From Athripsodes cinereus (Eukaryota; Arthropoda; Insecta; Trichoptera; Leptoceridae): a stretch of DNA of 64,000 nucleotides. Under the pieces are notes generated by a model. The model did no database searches, had not been told where the DNA came from, and worked only from the letters and a program-made list of their open reading frames with translations. The stretch spans positions 21,953,071 through 22,017,070 of the forward strand of contig OX388309.1 of the NCBI GenBank assembly GCA_947579605.1, read 5' to 3'. Below, piece after piece: positions 42,409 to 53,990 of the stretch (position 1 is its first letter; every line of letters starts with the position of its first letter). Made by a program: the position numbers and the translations under genes.

Positions 42409-42600
42409 AATATCATCATCTCCGTCGGTCCCTCAATCCTGAGGATCGTGACCATCATGCTTCATTCTGTAGACCATCTGTCTCCACCTTGAGCGATCTT
42501 CCGCCATGTGCAAGGCCCCGTGTAGTGAACTCTGTATGGCCTCCTTAATTTGGTCGCTCCATCTTATTGGTACTTTGCCCCTTCCCCGCCTCCCTTAATT
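42409..42600 (-). pseudogene. LINE C-terminal fragment with GATGAT tail
   Basis: Minus-strand frame reads VPIRWSDQIKEAIQSSLHGA, LHMAEDRSRWRQMVYRM and KHDGHDPQD, then a stop and gatgatgat. 'RW.DQI......L..A..DR.RWR' is a standard RTE-like ending. About 55 codons; no catalytic part. Confidence 0.75.
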
Positions 42601-43139
42601 TAGAAAATAATAAATTAGACATGAAATTTATCTAAATCAAAATAATATTATAAAATACTCAAATCACTCGTTAAGGGTGGATCGTCAGAAAAAAATACAT
42701 ACCTATAATTATAATGGGTGAGATAGTAATGCTCCAGTTTATTTTGAATGTGGAAATTGTAGGAGCAAATATTATCAGTAGGTAGAGGATAGCTATTCCA
42801 TAACTGGGCTACGAGATAGTGAAATATCTACTGATCTATGTATCTATATTGTAATATCACGATATTTATGTAGAACAAATACATGACACTATCATAATAT
42901 GAAGCTTAGAGAAGACAATTTCATCATATTTGGAAGTTCCTCAGACGGAAGAACCCATCCTTTTCGCAAAGTGTGCTTTGTCCAATTAAGCTACAGGGCT
43001 ACATACCGATATTCTCTCTTGGAAATTACCAATTATTTTCTAAACCTTACATCATAGTTTCATGCACTAAATTTACGTATTATGTAACATCAAACAATGG
43101 TTTATTATTAAAATAACTTCGAAATCATCACATTTCCTA
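42601..43139. other. AT-rich spacer
   Basis: Nothing recognised. Confidence 0.45.
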
Positions 43140-43375
43140 TTATTGGGATAGTTAATGGATTCACTAGTTGTATTGAGCATTTAGATTATTTTTCCCATGC
43201 CATTAAAAATAAGACATTTAGGATGGACAGTAATTCACTACACGTAGGTATTGAACTAACATATTGTTTGTTGCAACTTTGTCGTAGAACTGAAGATGTT
43301 TTATACGTACCGTCTTACAAGTTTCTACCTTTAACAGGACAATCTAAAACTTACATAGAAGAGAAAGAAACTTTT
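43140..43375 (-). repeat. SINE-B copy, inverted and diverged
   Basis: Shows inverted degenerate blocks: 'tgggatagttaatggattca', 'aaaataagacatttaggatg', 'ttaacaggacaatctaaaac'. Confidence 0.5.
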
Positions 43376-44797
43376 TCTATTCTGAAGATTCCATATACTT
43401 TAGACTAGGTACATGATTTATCTCAGTTCAGCTCAATAGCCCTTCAATATTCCTCCCAGAAACATAGAGAAGAAATCACCCTGCTCCATTCAGAACAACT
43501 TTTCACCAATTGAATCACTTCTTGACGTAATTACTACCACTCTGATATAGTTTTTTTTATAGTGATGGTGTATTGAAAAAGAGATTTCCAGCAGCTCCTA
43601 TTTACAGTATACATATATTCATGCTGATATGTATTCGAATTACGGTTAAATAAACTAAAATATGTCAATATATCAGTTATTGTTCCGATAGATTATTGTT
43701 TAATATGAATACGATACATATTAAATTTTCTATACCTACTTCTATACTATGAGTTTCTTACAAGATGCCAATCAGACACAATACATAAAAAGGAAGCGGA
43801 ACTAAGTTGTAAGAACATATACCTATCTACGCATTACAATATATACCTACTAGTTTCCGAGGATAAAAATTCTCAAGAGACCACCCATTCAGTCTAAGTA
43901 TCTCTCTAATGCTACCAGAAACATTGGATTAACCTGATTTCGATACAAAATACCCATTGGGTATGTATGGAACAGTTAGGTCTAATATTTCAATGTGACG
44001 CTTATCCTAAGCTAGCCCTTAATTTGGTTAACTTATCGTTTATTTAAAAAACTTATAACTTATTATTAAAATTAAATTGATAATAACGATAATAATATCT
44101 AGATGTAAATGCTGTTAGGTAGCCTGAGTCTGAGTCACTCCATCTGTCCATTAAATGTTGGTGTGAAAAATAGAACTGTTGACGTAGAAACACCAAGTCG
44201 ATTTTACTCTCTCAATTCAAGTATTTTGACTGCTTCAAACCATTCTGAAGAATATTGTCTGGAGTTTAGATTATTTTTTTGTATTAACAAAAAATCAGTT
44301 CTCTTCAATAATATAAATATTTTTCTTAATTTAATAAATTAATAGTGTTAATTTTGTTTTAAACTTTTTTTCTCATTCTGAGTAATGAGAAAAAACATAA
44401 AACTATATGATTGAAGAAAATTATATAATGGCTGGGTTCTAAAGTCCCTAAAGTCACATCGAAGTATTGGACCTAAGACTATCTTACTTCCTTTCAAATA
44501 ACAGATACCTACTTACGGCTTAACTTCATCCTCAATATACAAGCATTTAACTACCTTAGAGATTAATAAAATTGTTCATAGGAGATTAGAAATACTATTC
44601 CTGTCTTATGCAGTTGTGGGAGAAGTTGTGTAATGAAATGAGACAAAAATGAGGTCAAAGTTTTATGAATATTCTTAATGAGTTTGAGAAATCTAATATC
44701 AAGTTTATAGCAATTATTTTACTTTGGAGTGACTTGTAAAAGGTAAGTATATTCAAAAAATTATTTCACTCTAAACTCAATCATGAGGTTATTAATT
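43376..44797. other. AT-rich sequence, no recognised gene
   Basis: A 77-codon frame at 44109-44342 has biased, low-complexity content and no motif I know. Nothing else noted. Confidence 0.4.
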
Positions 44798-44799
44798 TA

Positions 44800-44990
44800 A
44801 AAATAAAAAAAAACTTTGTATTTTCCACTAAAATAGCTTTATTCAGTTGAAACATTTTCGGAACTACTTATTCCATCATCAGTAACAATACATCTGTATT
44901 GTTACTGATGATGGAACAAGTAGTTCCGAAAACGTTTTAACTAAATAAAGTTATTTTAGAGGAAAATACAAAGTTTCTTTTATTTTTAAA
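44800..44990. repeat. Large inverted repeat with hammerhead-like cores in both arms
   Basis: Two ~92-bp arms (44800-44891 and 44895-44990) mirror each other around 'acatctgtat' with a few mismatches. The right arm has CTGATGA (44905-44911), the GGAAC/GTTCC stem and GAAA (44928-44931), followed by 'ctaaataaagtt'. The left arm has the same on the minus strand (CTGATGA at 44882-44876). The 'CTGATGA-stem-GAAA...AATAAAGTT' pattern resembles Penelope-like element ends. No clear cleavage triplet or stem III, so probably degenerate. Confidence 0.8.
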
Positions 44991-45039
44991 GTAATAATAA
45001 ATATAGAATTCCACAGTGTTAATCACGAAAGATCCGAAA

Positions 45040-45175
45040 AATTCAATTATGAGGTGTGTCACCCATTATGAATGTCTTAATTTTTATAGCATAAAAGGAT
45101 GAATTTTTTAATGCAGTTAGTCTACTGCTACACCATCATAACATCTATCACAAATGGCTAGTCACTGAAGTTACT
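45040..45175 (+). repeat. SINE-B 3' half, diverged
   Basis: 'ttcaattatgaggtgtgtca', 'cccattatgaatgtcttaat' and 'atgcagttagtctactgcta' follow the SINE-B order. Confidence 0.6.
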
Positions 45176-45249
45176 ATATTTAATGGTAATAAAGTGTATT
45201 CTCTCCGTACAACAAAAACTAAGAATCAGGATTAGTGGTATTAGTAAGT

Positions 45250-45335
45250 ATTTTTACTACTACTACATACTACTATACCATCACGGCATATCCCACAAAC
45301 GGGGTAGCCAGCAGACCAGACCAGACAAGTATTTT
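45250..45335 (-). repeat. SINE-B 3' end, inverted
   Basis: Minus strand reads 'ctgctggctaccccgtttgt', 'gggatatgccgtgatggtat', then 'agtagtatgtagtag', a close match to the family's 3' end. Confidence 0.8.
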
Positions 45336-45849
45336 TAATAAGCGAAAAAGGTGTTTTAATAAGTACCTATAGCGTGATCGTTAGCAATTCCAATATTGTT
45401 ATCAAAAAATTCCGCCTAGAAAATTCTTTTTTTACCAAGCTCATATGATAATCAATATAAATAAATAGTAATAAAACTTAATGCTCCTCTATGTCTTAAT
45501 TGAAATTATAATTATTAACACATTTTGGTCTAAAAAATATAAATATGTATCGCTGATTGACAAACCGTTAATGTAGACGAGCCTAAGTAGTTTGTCTTGT
45601 TAATGCGACATGTTTTACATGATATTATCAATAATGTAAACACTGAAATGACACTGGTGGACACATAGCGTTAATCTCAGTATGAAATTAGGTTACTTCT
45701 AGGAACGAGTATTTTCAACACTTGTTTATTGTGGTTAAAGGACGAATTAAAGGTATATGCAAAATGTAGGAAAAACGTTTAGAGATAGTGTTAAGAAAAG
45801 CTAATATGTAAAATGAGCTTACTCGAGACGTGTACTATGATTAGTAAAC

Positions 45850-46123
45850 AAGATGGTTTGGACATGTTGAGTGTATGCACGATAAAAGGATGTATTTATC
45901 TGAAAGAAGAGGTGTGAGGAAGCGCGGACGTCCAAGAACCATGTGGCTTGATCACGTGGATCAAATTTTTAAGGACGGCAACGTGTTTAGTAAGAGAAAT
46001 CGGTGAGCATGTATGAGATACCTACTGGATAAATGTAGAGGAAGCGAAAGAAGTATTTAAGGATAGATCTATATGGCGTTCCCTTTTCTCTGCCTACCTC
46101 ACCTGGGACACGGCGTGAGGGTA
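45850..46123 (+). pseudogene. LINE-A 3' fragment, frameshifted
   Basis: Reads RWFGHVECMHDKRMYLSERR, GVRKRGRPRTMWLDHVDQIF, then decays with a stop and frameshift before the recognisable 'gcgttcccttttctctgcct' end. A small deletion removes part of the ERMNE-RMTK segment. Confidence 0.82.
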
Positions 46124-46125
46124 TT

Positions 46126-47758
46126 TTTTTGTCTTGAAGATACAAATCCACCTTTTTGCTTCAGTAAGTTAATGTAAATTTTACTTATTCAATTTGAAAA
46201 TATTTTGAATATTTTAATTATATCTGTTTTCTTCCTATATGTACATATGAATAAATTAATACAACGAAATATGTATGTAGTTTAGTATTAAACTTTGGAC
46301 ACTAGTGATGAAAGACTACAGATATTTACAAAAACATAAAACTGTTTAGGTCGTATGTAGCTTCTGATCATAGCACCACCTGGTGAGATGTGTAAGTAAA
46401 ATCATGAAAGTTTTGAGGGTAGAAAGTTTGTCATCGCAAAACTATTATACAATTACACACATATTATTATTATCTAAACACTTTAAAGACTTTGTTGGTT
46501 TCTGACATCACCTGGGCCAATTTATGTCCATTTTTAGTGTTATTGTTCAGCTATAACGACTGATAATACTAAATTCCTAAAATATTATTCAACATAATCA
46601 CGCACTACCACAATAAGTGATTGACACTTTTAACAAATAATAGTAATTTAATAATTTATTCAAAATGACATAATCGTCAAACTGGATTGGAAGAATAAAC
46701 ATTATATATTGATTTTTTTTATTACAAAACAGTGACAAAATCAATATGACATCTTATATTGAATTGATGGACATGTTATTTCAAAAAGATAATGGATTAT
46801 AAAGAATATATAATGAAAAGGTTTGCTTGCCTATGGAAGAGATCATTATTATTTTTTACCCAATATTTATATTTTTTATTAAGTTAAAATACAGAAAATA
46901 GTGAGAACAAATAATATTCTTTACTAAAGGCTTCGGAAAAAAGATCTTATTTAATTGAAGAATACACATCAAATTATCTGGTTTCTATAAGAATCTAAAT
47001 GATTACCTAACAAATGACCGTAAATCTGTGGATAAATAATATTGCTCATTTATCGCTTTTCAAAGATAAGGGATTCGATAGAACTTATAAAACAAGATAA
47101 AAATCATTAAACATCAAGTATTCTCCTCCATCGCATAATTCATTAGTAAGATTTATAATCTTGTACAATAAAATTATTGGTAAGAGATACTAAATTCATT
47201 ATTTTAAGAGGTCAAAAAGTTCAAAGTGGTGATTTTAAAATAAATAATAAAATGTGTTAACGATGTGTTAATTTGATAATAAAACATTCATTTGTTTTTA
47301 GATTAAACGATAATGTAGTGTTTTTGTTTTTAGTCGTTAAAAAAATCACGTGACATAAGTCATTCAAGACTTGTAAATAGTTATTTATTTGTTTAATGCA
47401 ACACTGTTTTAAGACACACTAACATCAAATTGAGATAATAAACGTTTTCTATTAATTTGAAACTAACTAAAAATTGAGGTAACGGTTGCCTGCTGGTGGC
47501 ATCTTGGACATTAAATAGATCTTGGGTTTTTTCTTGCTGTCAATCTACTCGATCTTTCTGTCATTAGCTTATACATAATCATAAAACAATTTCTACAATA
47601 AATAAAAAAAACAATGAAGATTTAAAGCAGTGATCTTTTAAGATTGATTGATATTAAATTATTTTTGATCGCAGATTCGAACGGACTAACTTAAATTAGA
47701 GTGTTTGGTCTAAAGTCATAAAACATCTCTGATTTTGAAGATTTTTGGTGGTATCCAA
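46126..47758. other. AT-rich sequence with no recognised gene
   Basis: No feature supported. Confidence 0.45.
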
Positions 47759-47990
47759 ATTTGTGACAATAATATAATAATAATAATAATAATAGTTTAA
47801 TCACAAATATCACTTACAATAATCGTACAATAAAATTCAAATTCATTTTAAAAATATGTATTATAACATATAATATTATATTATTGTATTATATATATAA
47901 TAGTATTATAACATATTATAACATATAATAGTATTATAACATATTATAACATTATAACATATGTATTATAACATTATATGATTATGGTTT
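47759..47990. repeat. AAT microsatellite and TATAACAT-type repeats
   Basis: An (AAT)n run at 47766-47792, then 47850-47985 is made of repeated 'tattataacatat' words forming many small palindromes. Confidence 0.85.
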
Positions 47991-48281
47991 TTAGCTTACT
48001 ACATTGTTCCGTAACACTCACTAGCTTTCGTAGGTAAGCTTAAAACACTATTATACAACTGCATAGGGTAACTTCAGGGAAATATTACCTGTAATAAAAT
48101 ATTTCATTGATAAAGGGGTAGGTTCAATGACATTATTTAGTGTCTTGATAGTCGTTTATTTTGTAAAATTTCATCGACCTCAAATTAATTTAGGTTCATA
48201 TTATAAGTATGGCAAATAAATAAATAAAATCTGTGACCTTTTTATTTCATTGTTTTTGGTTTTCAATTGTTATTTATTCAT

Positions 48282-48465
48282 CAAATGTTGCAATGTTTGC
48301 ACGGTATATCTAATCTTCGTCAGTGTGAAATCTTTCAGAAGTGGGTAGCTGTTAGACCTACTCTGTCTCTTAGGGTGATGCCCAGCATAGCTCTCTCCAT
48401 GGCTCTTTGGGTGACTTGCATTTTCTCAATGCTCTGCTTGGTCAAAGTCACCGTATCCATGCCAT
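48282..48465 (-). pseudogene. LINE reverse transcriptase fragment (post-RT region)
   Basis: Minus strand reads MDTVTLTKQSIEKMQVTQRA, MERAMLGITLRDRVGLTATH, then stops. 'ETWTLT...K..VTQRAMERSMLGI.LRD' is a well-known conserved block after the RT domain of LINEs. About 45 codons before decay. Confidence 0.72.
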
Positions 48466-48469
48466 TATA

Positions 48470-49689
48470 TTTATTTATTTTTATTTATTAAATTTTATAA
48501 AGTTATAATTATACCTTAAAAATAACTTATAACAAACATGCCACTGACAATGTACACATCTTAAATAGATATTAAAGGCCTAAAATGGGATGTTCGTGAT
48601 TTTATTTTATTTATATCGATACTAGGATATTCGATACAAAAACAACTATTTCATTACGTTTTTCTACCTATTTTTATTTTTTACAGTTATTAATTTATTA
48701 CGCAACGTAGTGAAGACAAAGAAATATATTTTTGTGTCTAATAATTCACATATTTCCATGTTTATTATCATTTGAATTGCCTTGTTTTGAATTCATTGCG
48801 TAATATCACATGATAATAGTATAACTTACAAACATTAGGTTAACTCGAATTTTAAACTATTCATGTAACCGGATATCTCAGTAGTAGTAGTAGGTAAACG
48901 AAACCGTCAAAGAATAAAACATGTACCGGTATTGAAAATATTCAATAAAAAATATATAGGTACTACACAGTTTTGCTATAAACTACATCTCGGTACATTG
49001 TGACATGGTATTTAAAATCAATGTTAATTGGTGATTAAAAATATTTATTAATTAATTTCGTAATACATTATTCGATTTAATGTAATATTCACGTTATTTA
49101 ACTGAGTCAATAATCGTTTCATATGATATTTTGATTTCAATTTTATTATTATTCCATTATATATTCATATAATAGAGTTTTTAATGTGAAAACTTGTCAC
49201 GTGTCGTTGTTGTTCATTATCAACTATTTTTCTTATCTCAAACTGTAAATATTCTTGATTACATTTGAGGTGTTTTTATAACTGTTGGGTGCTATGCAAT
49301 ACGTGAAATTGAGGAGAATATTATTAAACTGGATTTAGTAAACACGAAATAGTTCTATGTCCTAATATTTAAGTACGTATTCCTTTACATAATTAAATAA
49401 ACTCTTTGAAATAGTAGTATGACATTTCTATAGAAAGCAGACAAATTTATTGATTTTGTCCAAAGTAGGTACATATTTCTTATTCCTTTGAACGATTATC
49501 TCATGAACGAAAGAATGTATCATTGACAAATTATCGAAAAATTTAGAAGGTAATAAAAAATCTAGACGATCTTCAAAAAATATGTTTTTAAAATAAAATA
49601 CGATGTATGTACCTACATTTAAAACACTGGGGATAATATCTATAATCTATTCATTTATTCATTCTATAAATGTATGTTAATTATACTAT
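48470..49689. other. AT-rich sequence with no recognised gene
   Basis: No feature supported. Confidence 0.45.
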
Positions 49690-52022
49690 ACTATACTACT
49701 ACTATACTATACCCTCACGCCATGTCCCAAGTGGGGTAGGCAGAGAGAACGGAACGCCAAACAGATCTATCTTTACACACTTCCTTCGCTTCCTCCACAT
49801 TCATACAGTTCCTCATACACGCACGTCGGTTCCTCTTACTCAACACGCGGCCGTCCTTGAGAATTTGATCCACGTGATCAAGCCACGTGGTTCTCGGACG
49901 CCCGCGTTTCCTCACACCCTTTCTTTCAGATAAGTATATCCTCTTTGTCATTCTTACCTCGTTCATTCGTTCAACATGCCCAAACCACCGTAGTTTATTC
50001 ACGCGCATTCTGTCCACAACACTCTTCTTGCATCCGCTCATTCTTCTAATATCCTCATTCTTCACTCTATCACGCAGCGTTTTACCAACCATTCTTCTCA
50101 ACGATCGCATCTCTACTGCATTTATTCCACTTTCGTCCTTCTTCAACCACGTCCATGTCTCGCTTGCATACGTAAGTGACGGTACCAGAATGGTATTGTG
50201 CACCAGCATTTTAGCCATGTTCGACACATTGTCATTGCTGACAATGGGTCGAAGTGCACCGTTTACTCTAGCACCGGCCACTTTCCTTCTTTCAATGTCC
50301 CCATCGCATCTTCCATCCCTCGTAAACATACTTCCCAAATATACATACTCACTTACTTGCTCCAAACATTCGTCACCAACTTTAATCTCGCAAATCGTTT
50401 TTTCATTCTCTCTTTCAAAAACAAGAACTTTCGTCTTCATAACATTCATTTTCAAACCATTCAAATTGCAACTATCATACACACACGTAACAATCTCTTG
50501 TAAGTCCCTTTCACTCTCAGCCATTAACACCAAATCGTCTGCGTACATCAATGCATTCACCCGAAACCCATTCAGCTCGACACCAACATCCATCTCTTTC
50601 ACAGGTCGCATACAGTAGTCGAAGAATAGGTTGAACAGCCACGGAGACATGACACAACCTTGCTTCACTCCTTTGGTGAGGACAAACCACTCCGAGAGAG
50701 TGTTATTTACCCTCACGCAAGCGGAGCTTCCCACGTAAAGTGAAGATATTGCGCGGATCAACCGGCTGCTCACCCCATACTCCGACAACACGCGCCACAA
50801 CCTTTCACGGTCCACTCGATCATATGCTTTCTCCAGATCCACGAACGCACAAAAAAGCCTCTGGTGTTTACTCAGAAACTTCTCTATAACCATTCGCAGG
50901 GAGAAGATCTGATCGGTGCACCCTCTGCCATTCAAAAAAGCTCCTTGCGCATCCCATATCTTACACTCAGTTATCTTTCGTACTCTCTCAATCAAAATTC
51001 TACCATACAGTTTCCCTATTGAGCTCAGCAAGCTAATAGCCCGATAACTCCCGCATTCAAGTCTAGAGCCTTTCCCTTTGTACAGGGGGCAGATGATAGC
51101 CCTCCTCCAATCCTCTGGAGTAACACCTTCTCTCCAACAATCGTTGAAAAGCTCCAAACACCACGCGAGAACCCCCGGTCCACCAGACTTGATGAGCTCA
51201 ACGGCAACACAATCATACCCTACAGCTTTACCGCACTTCGCTCTTTTTAATGCATTCATAATCTCATTCATGTCTATCATATCGTTTTCATTCACACTGC
51301 TTTCACTGTCGTCATACTCATTTGCATTTGTACCATCACATTCAAACAGATCTTCGAAATATTCCTTCCATCTCCGTAACACACATTCATCATTCACTAA
51401 CACACATCCATCCTTGTCTTTTATCCCTTTCATACTGTTCACACTTGAACCCGTCCTCTTTCGTTTTACTTCCTTCCAAAAAATCTTCATATTTTCACTC
51501 GCATACGTAGACAATTTCTTACATTCTTCATCTTCAAGCATTTTTTTCTTCATTTTCACAACTTCACGCACTTCCTTCTTGCATGTCTTGTAAACTTCTT
51601 TCTTTCGCTCTTTTTCACATGTGTCACACTGTTTCACACTCAGTAAGTCTTTCCAAGCATTCTTCTTCTTATCTGTAGCTTCTTTCACATCATTATCCCA
51701 CCATGCATCGCCTTTCTTACGTCCAACTTTAGCTTCACCACATGTTTCTGTTGCACTTCCTACAAGCACACTTTTTAAGACATCCCACCTTTCATTCATC
51801 GTTAGATCATTCTTTTCGTTCGCACTCAGCTTCTCATTCACAGTTTTTACATATTCATTCTTTACACTCTCATCTTTCAGTTTTTCGACTCTCAATCTCA
51901 TAGATGGCGTGGACTTTTGTGTTCTCGAACGCCAACCGGAGAATAGATTTATTCTTGAGACGACAAGAAAATGATCCGTCTCCAGCTCAGCGCCTCGATA
52001 CACTCTAGTATCCGTGGTCGCC
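49690..52022 (-). mobile_element. LINE-A retrotransposon, 5'-truncated
   Basis: Contains the coding region described next and a 3' tail of 'tatag/tagtag' repeats (49690-49712), with no poly(A). The 5' junction falls near 52018, within the endonuclease domain. Partial copies at 3970, 41379 and 45850 share the same 3' end; 61211 is a related subfamily. Confidence 0.9.
49715..52018 (-). CDS. LINE-A endonuclease (C-terminal tip) and reverse transcriptase
   Basis: No in-frame stop over about 767 codons. No true initiator is present: the frame starts at the truncation, and the GTG at 52003 is just an internal Val. Counting from that codon: the end of the apurinic-type endonuclease (ETDHFLVVSRI, 8-18); a basic Lys-rich linker (about 100-180); RT motifs SYRAISLLSSIGKLYGRIL (319-337), FVDLEKAYDRV (387-397), GVKQGCVMSPWLFN (445-458) and catalytic MYADDLVLM (486-494); then the post-RT region with SLRRMVGKTLRDRVKN (634-649) and GRPRTTW (701-707). 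It would reverse-transcribe its own RNA at a chromosomal nick. The loss of most of the endonuclease makes this copy non-autonomous, but the open frame implies recent insertion. Clade looks RTE-like, not proven. Confidence 0.93.
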   Translation of the reverse strand, partial: TTDTRVYRGAELETDHFLVVSRINLFSGWRSRTQKSTPSMRLRVEKLKDESVKNEYVKTVNEKLSANEKNDLTMNERWDVLKSVLVGSATETCGEAKVGRKKGDAWWDNDVKEATDKKKNAWKDLLSVKQCDTCEKERKKEVYKTCKKEVREVVKMKKKMLEDEECKKLSTYASENMKIFWKEVKRKRTGSSVNSMKGIKDKDGCVLVNDECVLRRWKEYFEDLFECDGTNANEYDDSESSVNENDMIDMNEIMNALKRAKCGKAVGYDCVAVELIKSGGPGVLAWCLELFNDCWREGVTPEDWRRAIICPLYKGKGSRLECGSYRAISLLSSIGKLYGRILIERVRKITECKIWDAQGAFLNGRGCTDQIFSLRMVIEKFLSKHQRLFCAFVDLEKAYDRVDRERLWRVLSEYGVSSRLIRAISSLYVGSSACVRVNNTLSEWFVLTKGVKQGCVMSPWLFNLFFDYCMRPVKEMDVGVELNGFRVNALMYADDLVLMAESERDLQEIVTCVYDSCNLNGLKMNVMKTKVLVFERENEKTICEIKVGDECLEQVSEYVYLGSMFTRDGRCDGDIERRKVAGARVNGALRPIVSNDNVSNMAKMLVHNTILVPSLTYASETWTWLKKDESGINAVEMRSLRRMVGKTLRDRVKNEDIRRMSGCKKSVVDRMRVNKLRWFGHVERMNEVRMTKRIYLSERKGVRKRGRPRTTWLDHVDQILKDGRVLSKRNRRACMRNCMNVEEAKEVCKDRSVWRSVLSAYPTWDMA

Positions 52023-52059
52023 TTATGTTAATTACAAACAAATTTTATAGACAAAAACA

Positions 52060-52150
52060 TTCAAATGAAACACAATAATAAATTGTAAATAGAGTGAGTT
52101 TATCGTTAAAGCGCGATCTATTCCAACTAACCCAAAAATTAAATTATAAT
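52060..52150 (-). repeat. LINE-C 3'-UTR piece, inverted
   Basis: Minus strand shows 'gggttagttggaatagatcg' and 'cgataaactcactctattta', the LINE-C signature. Confidence 0.65.
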
Positions 52151-52207
52151 CTAAAAAAAACAACAAAGTAACAAAAAAAAATACGCGTAAAGGTATAAAA
52201 AATTATA

Positions 52208-52454
52208 CACTGAGAAAAATACTCAAAACGAATCATTGGTACGGTACTATCAGATTAGGACCAGAGATCGTACAAACGATTCATTGGTATAAATCTATAA
52301 TATTAACTCTTCGCAAACAAATCATTGGTAAATTGTTTGCGAAGAGTTAATATTATAGATTCGTACTAATGAATCGTTTGTACGATCTCTGGTCCTAATC
52401 TGATAGTACGTACCAATGATTCGTTGTGAAATTTCGTTAGTATTTTTTTCAGTG
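52208..52454. mobile_element. CACTGAG-family MITE, full fold-back with TA duplication
   Basis: Starts CACTGAGAAAAATACTC and ends with the complement GAGTATTTTTTTCAGTG-like terminus. TA flanks both ends (52206-52207, 52455-52456). The whole 247 bp folds on itself: 'gtacggtactatcagattag' and 'gaccagagatcgtacaaacg' reappear inverted in the right half. A TA target and short inverted ends fit Tc1/mariner-like mobilisation. Confidence 0.92.
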
Positions 52455-52456
52455 TA

Positions 52457-53194
52457 GCTACAAAGATAAGCTGGTCAGCAGATTCGTTCATTCATTCATT
52501 GAATAAAACATCTTCTTTGTACTTTAAGAACCTATCTGTGACATTCAGTATAGGTAGCATGCCTCATTCACGATGTTTATAATAATGCGAGGTAGACACA
52601 CTTACTTTGGTAATCGGCATTTCGAATCAAAATGTAGACATGACAATAACATTTTATTACCATTCATAATAGTAACGTCTATACCTAGTTAGCAATAAAA
52701 ATATATTATTAAATAAATTCATTATGCTAATGTGGATGGGTTAATTTTTAAATAAATAAATATGTACTATACTCGCATAAATAACAAGATAATCTCGATA
52801 ACAGTGTTGTGATGCGTGCTATGATAATGAAAATAAATAAATCTTTAACAATAAATAAATAGATAAATAAAATTTGTAGCTGATATTAAATCAAAGAATA
52901 ACTATGAAGTAGTGTGTATATTGTGAAAAAATCTTACTCCGTAGGCGACAATACCGGTGTTAAAATATGCTTTCCAGTACAGTGTTTTTAAATTTATGTA
53001 TTTTTTTGAACGGGTACGCTATGAATTTAATTTATAACGCCTTGTTCTGGTATAAATATTTAGATAAGATAATATTATGGTATTCTTAGATACATTGATA
53101 TCAACAGCTGGTAGGTACCTGGTAGTAAGCTCACACAATGCAATAAAAATACATGAAAATTCAATATTAATAAAAAATATTATTTATTCAAATA
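52457..53194. other. AT-rich spacer
   Basis: No recognised feature beyond a possible degenerate inverted SINE-B scrap at 52467-52575. Confidence 0.4.
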
Positions 53195-53340
53195 ATTGTG
53201 GACACTGCAACTATTTGTAAGTGATAGATGTCCTCTCAGTGCCAATAAAAAAATAATACACTCAGAATTGATTGATGTTGCGTGTCTTATACATATTTTC
53301 GTTACAAACATCTGCATTTTAAATGAGTGGGAGACCTATT
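53195..53340 (-). repeat. SINE-B, inverted and diverged
   Basis: 'atgtcctctcagtgccaata', 'acactcagaattgattgatg' and 'atgagtgggagacctatttc' follow the inverted SINE-B order. Confidence 0.55.
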
Positions 53341-53378
53341 TCGTGCCGAGGGCCCCACGGAAAATTATGAATGAAACC

Positions 53379-53520
53379 GGGTTAGTTAAAAGACATCTCG
53401 TTCTAGCGATAAACTCGCTCTCTGTACATTGAATTGTATAACTGATATTTTTATGATACTTTGTATTGATTTGAAATATTGTATCCAATGTATGTACAAT
53501 GAAGAATAAAAAAATACATC
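53379..53520 (+). repeat. LINE-C 3'-UTR piece
   Basis: 'gggttagttaaaagacatct', 'agcgataaactcgctctctg', 'tacattgaattgtataactg', ending 'caatgaagaataaaaaaata'. Confidence 0.8.
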
Positions 53521-53562
53521 AAGAATAACAATTTTACAGGATTTTTCATAGCGTTTGTGATT

Positions 53563-53990
53563 TTTATTTATTTATTTATTTATTTATTTATTTTATTCTT
53601 CACTGTACATTGTTTACAATAATACAAATTTACATAGAAAATATCATTTATACAATTCAATGTACAGAGGGCGAGTTTATCGCTAAAATGCAATGTCTTC
53701 CAACTAACCCGGTTATTAAAATCAAAAAACGAAACAGACATAAATGTACATATCTACAGTAATATTATAAATATAAAAAAAAACAAAGACATAACATAAA
53801 GCAAACAAATGAAAAAGGCACATGCAGGCAACAATGCATTCATGGACACATAATAATAAGAAAAAGTATAACATATATATACATATTGCAGCGTGCACAT
53901 GCATAGGGGAAAGGGAAAAAAAAAATTGTTTCCTTTTTGATATTGTGTTTTGTTTTATTTTGTTTTAATATGACGTGGTTAGATGGAAGA
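53563..53990 (-). mobile_element. LINE-C 3' end with (TTTA)n tail, inverted
   Basis: On the minus strand: a non-coding upstream part, 'gggttagttggaagacattg', 'gcgataaactcgccctctgt', 'acaatgtacagtgaagaata', then an (AAAT)n tail (53563-53594). It lies back to back with the plus-strand copy at 53379-53520, so the two could form a hairpin. Confidence 0.8.

Noticed and set aside
44109..44342. 77-codon frame MLLGSLSLSHSICPLNVG...
   Set aside because: Low-complexity AT-driven second half, no family, no splice context.
49887..51974. Several plus-strand frames of 100-240 codons opposite LINE-A
   Set aside because: Shadows of the minus-strand reverse transcriptase; Ser/Phe/His-rich translations with no motif.
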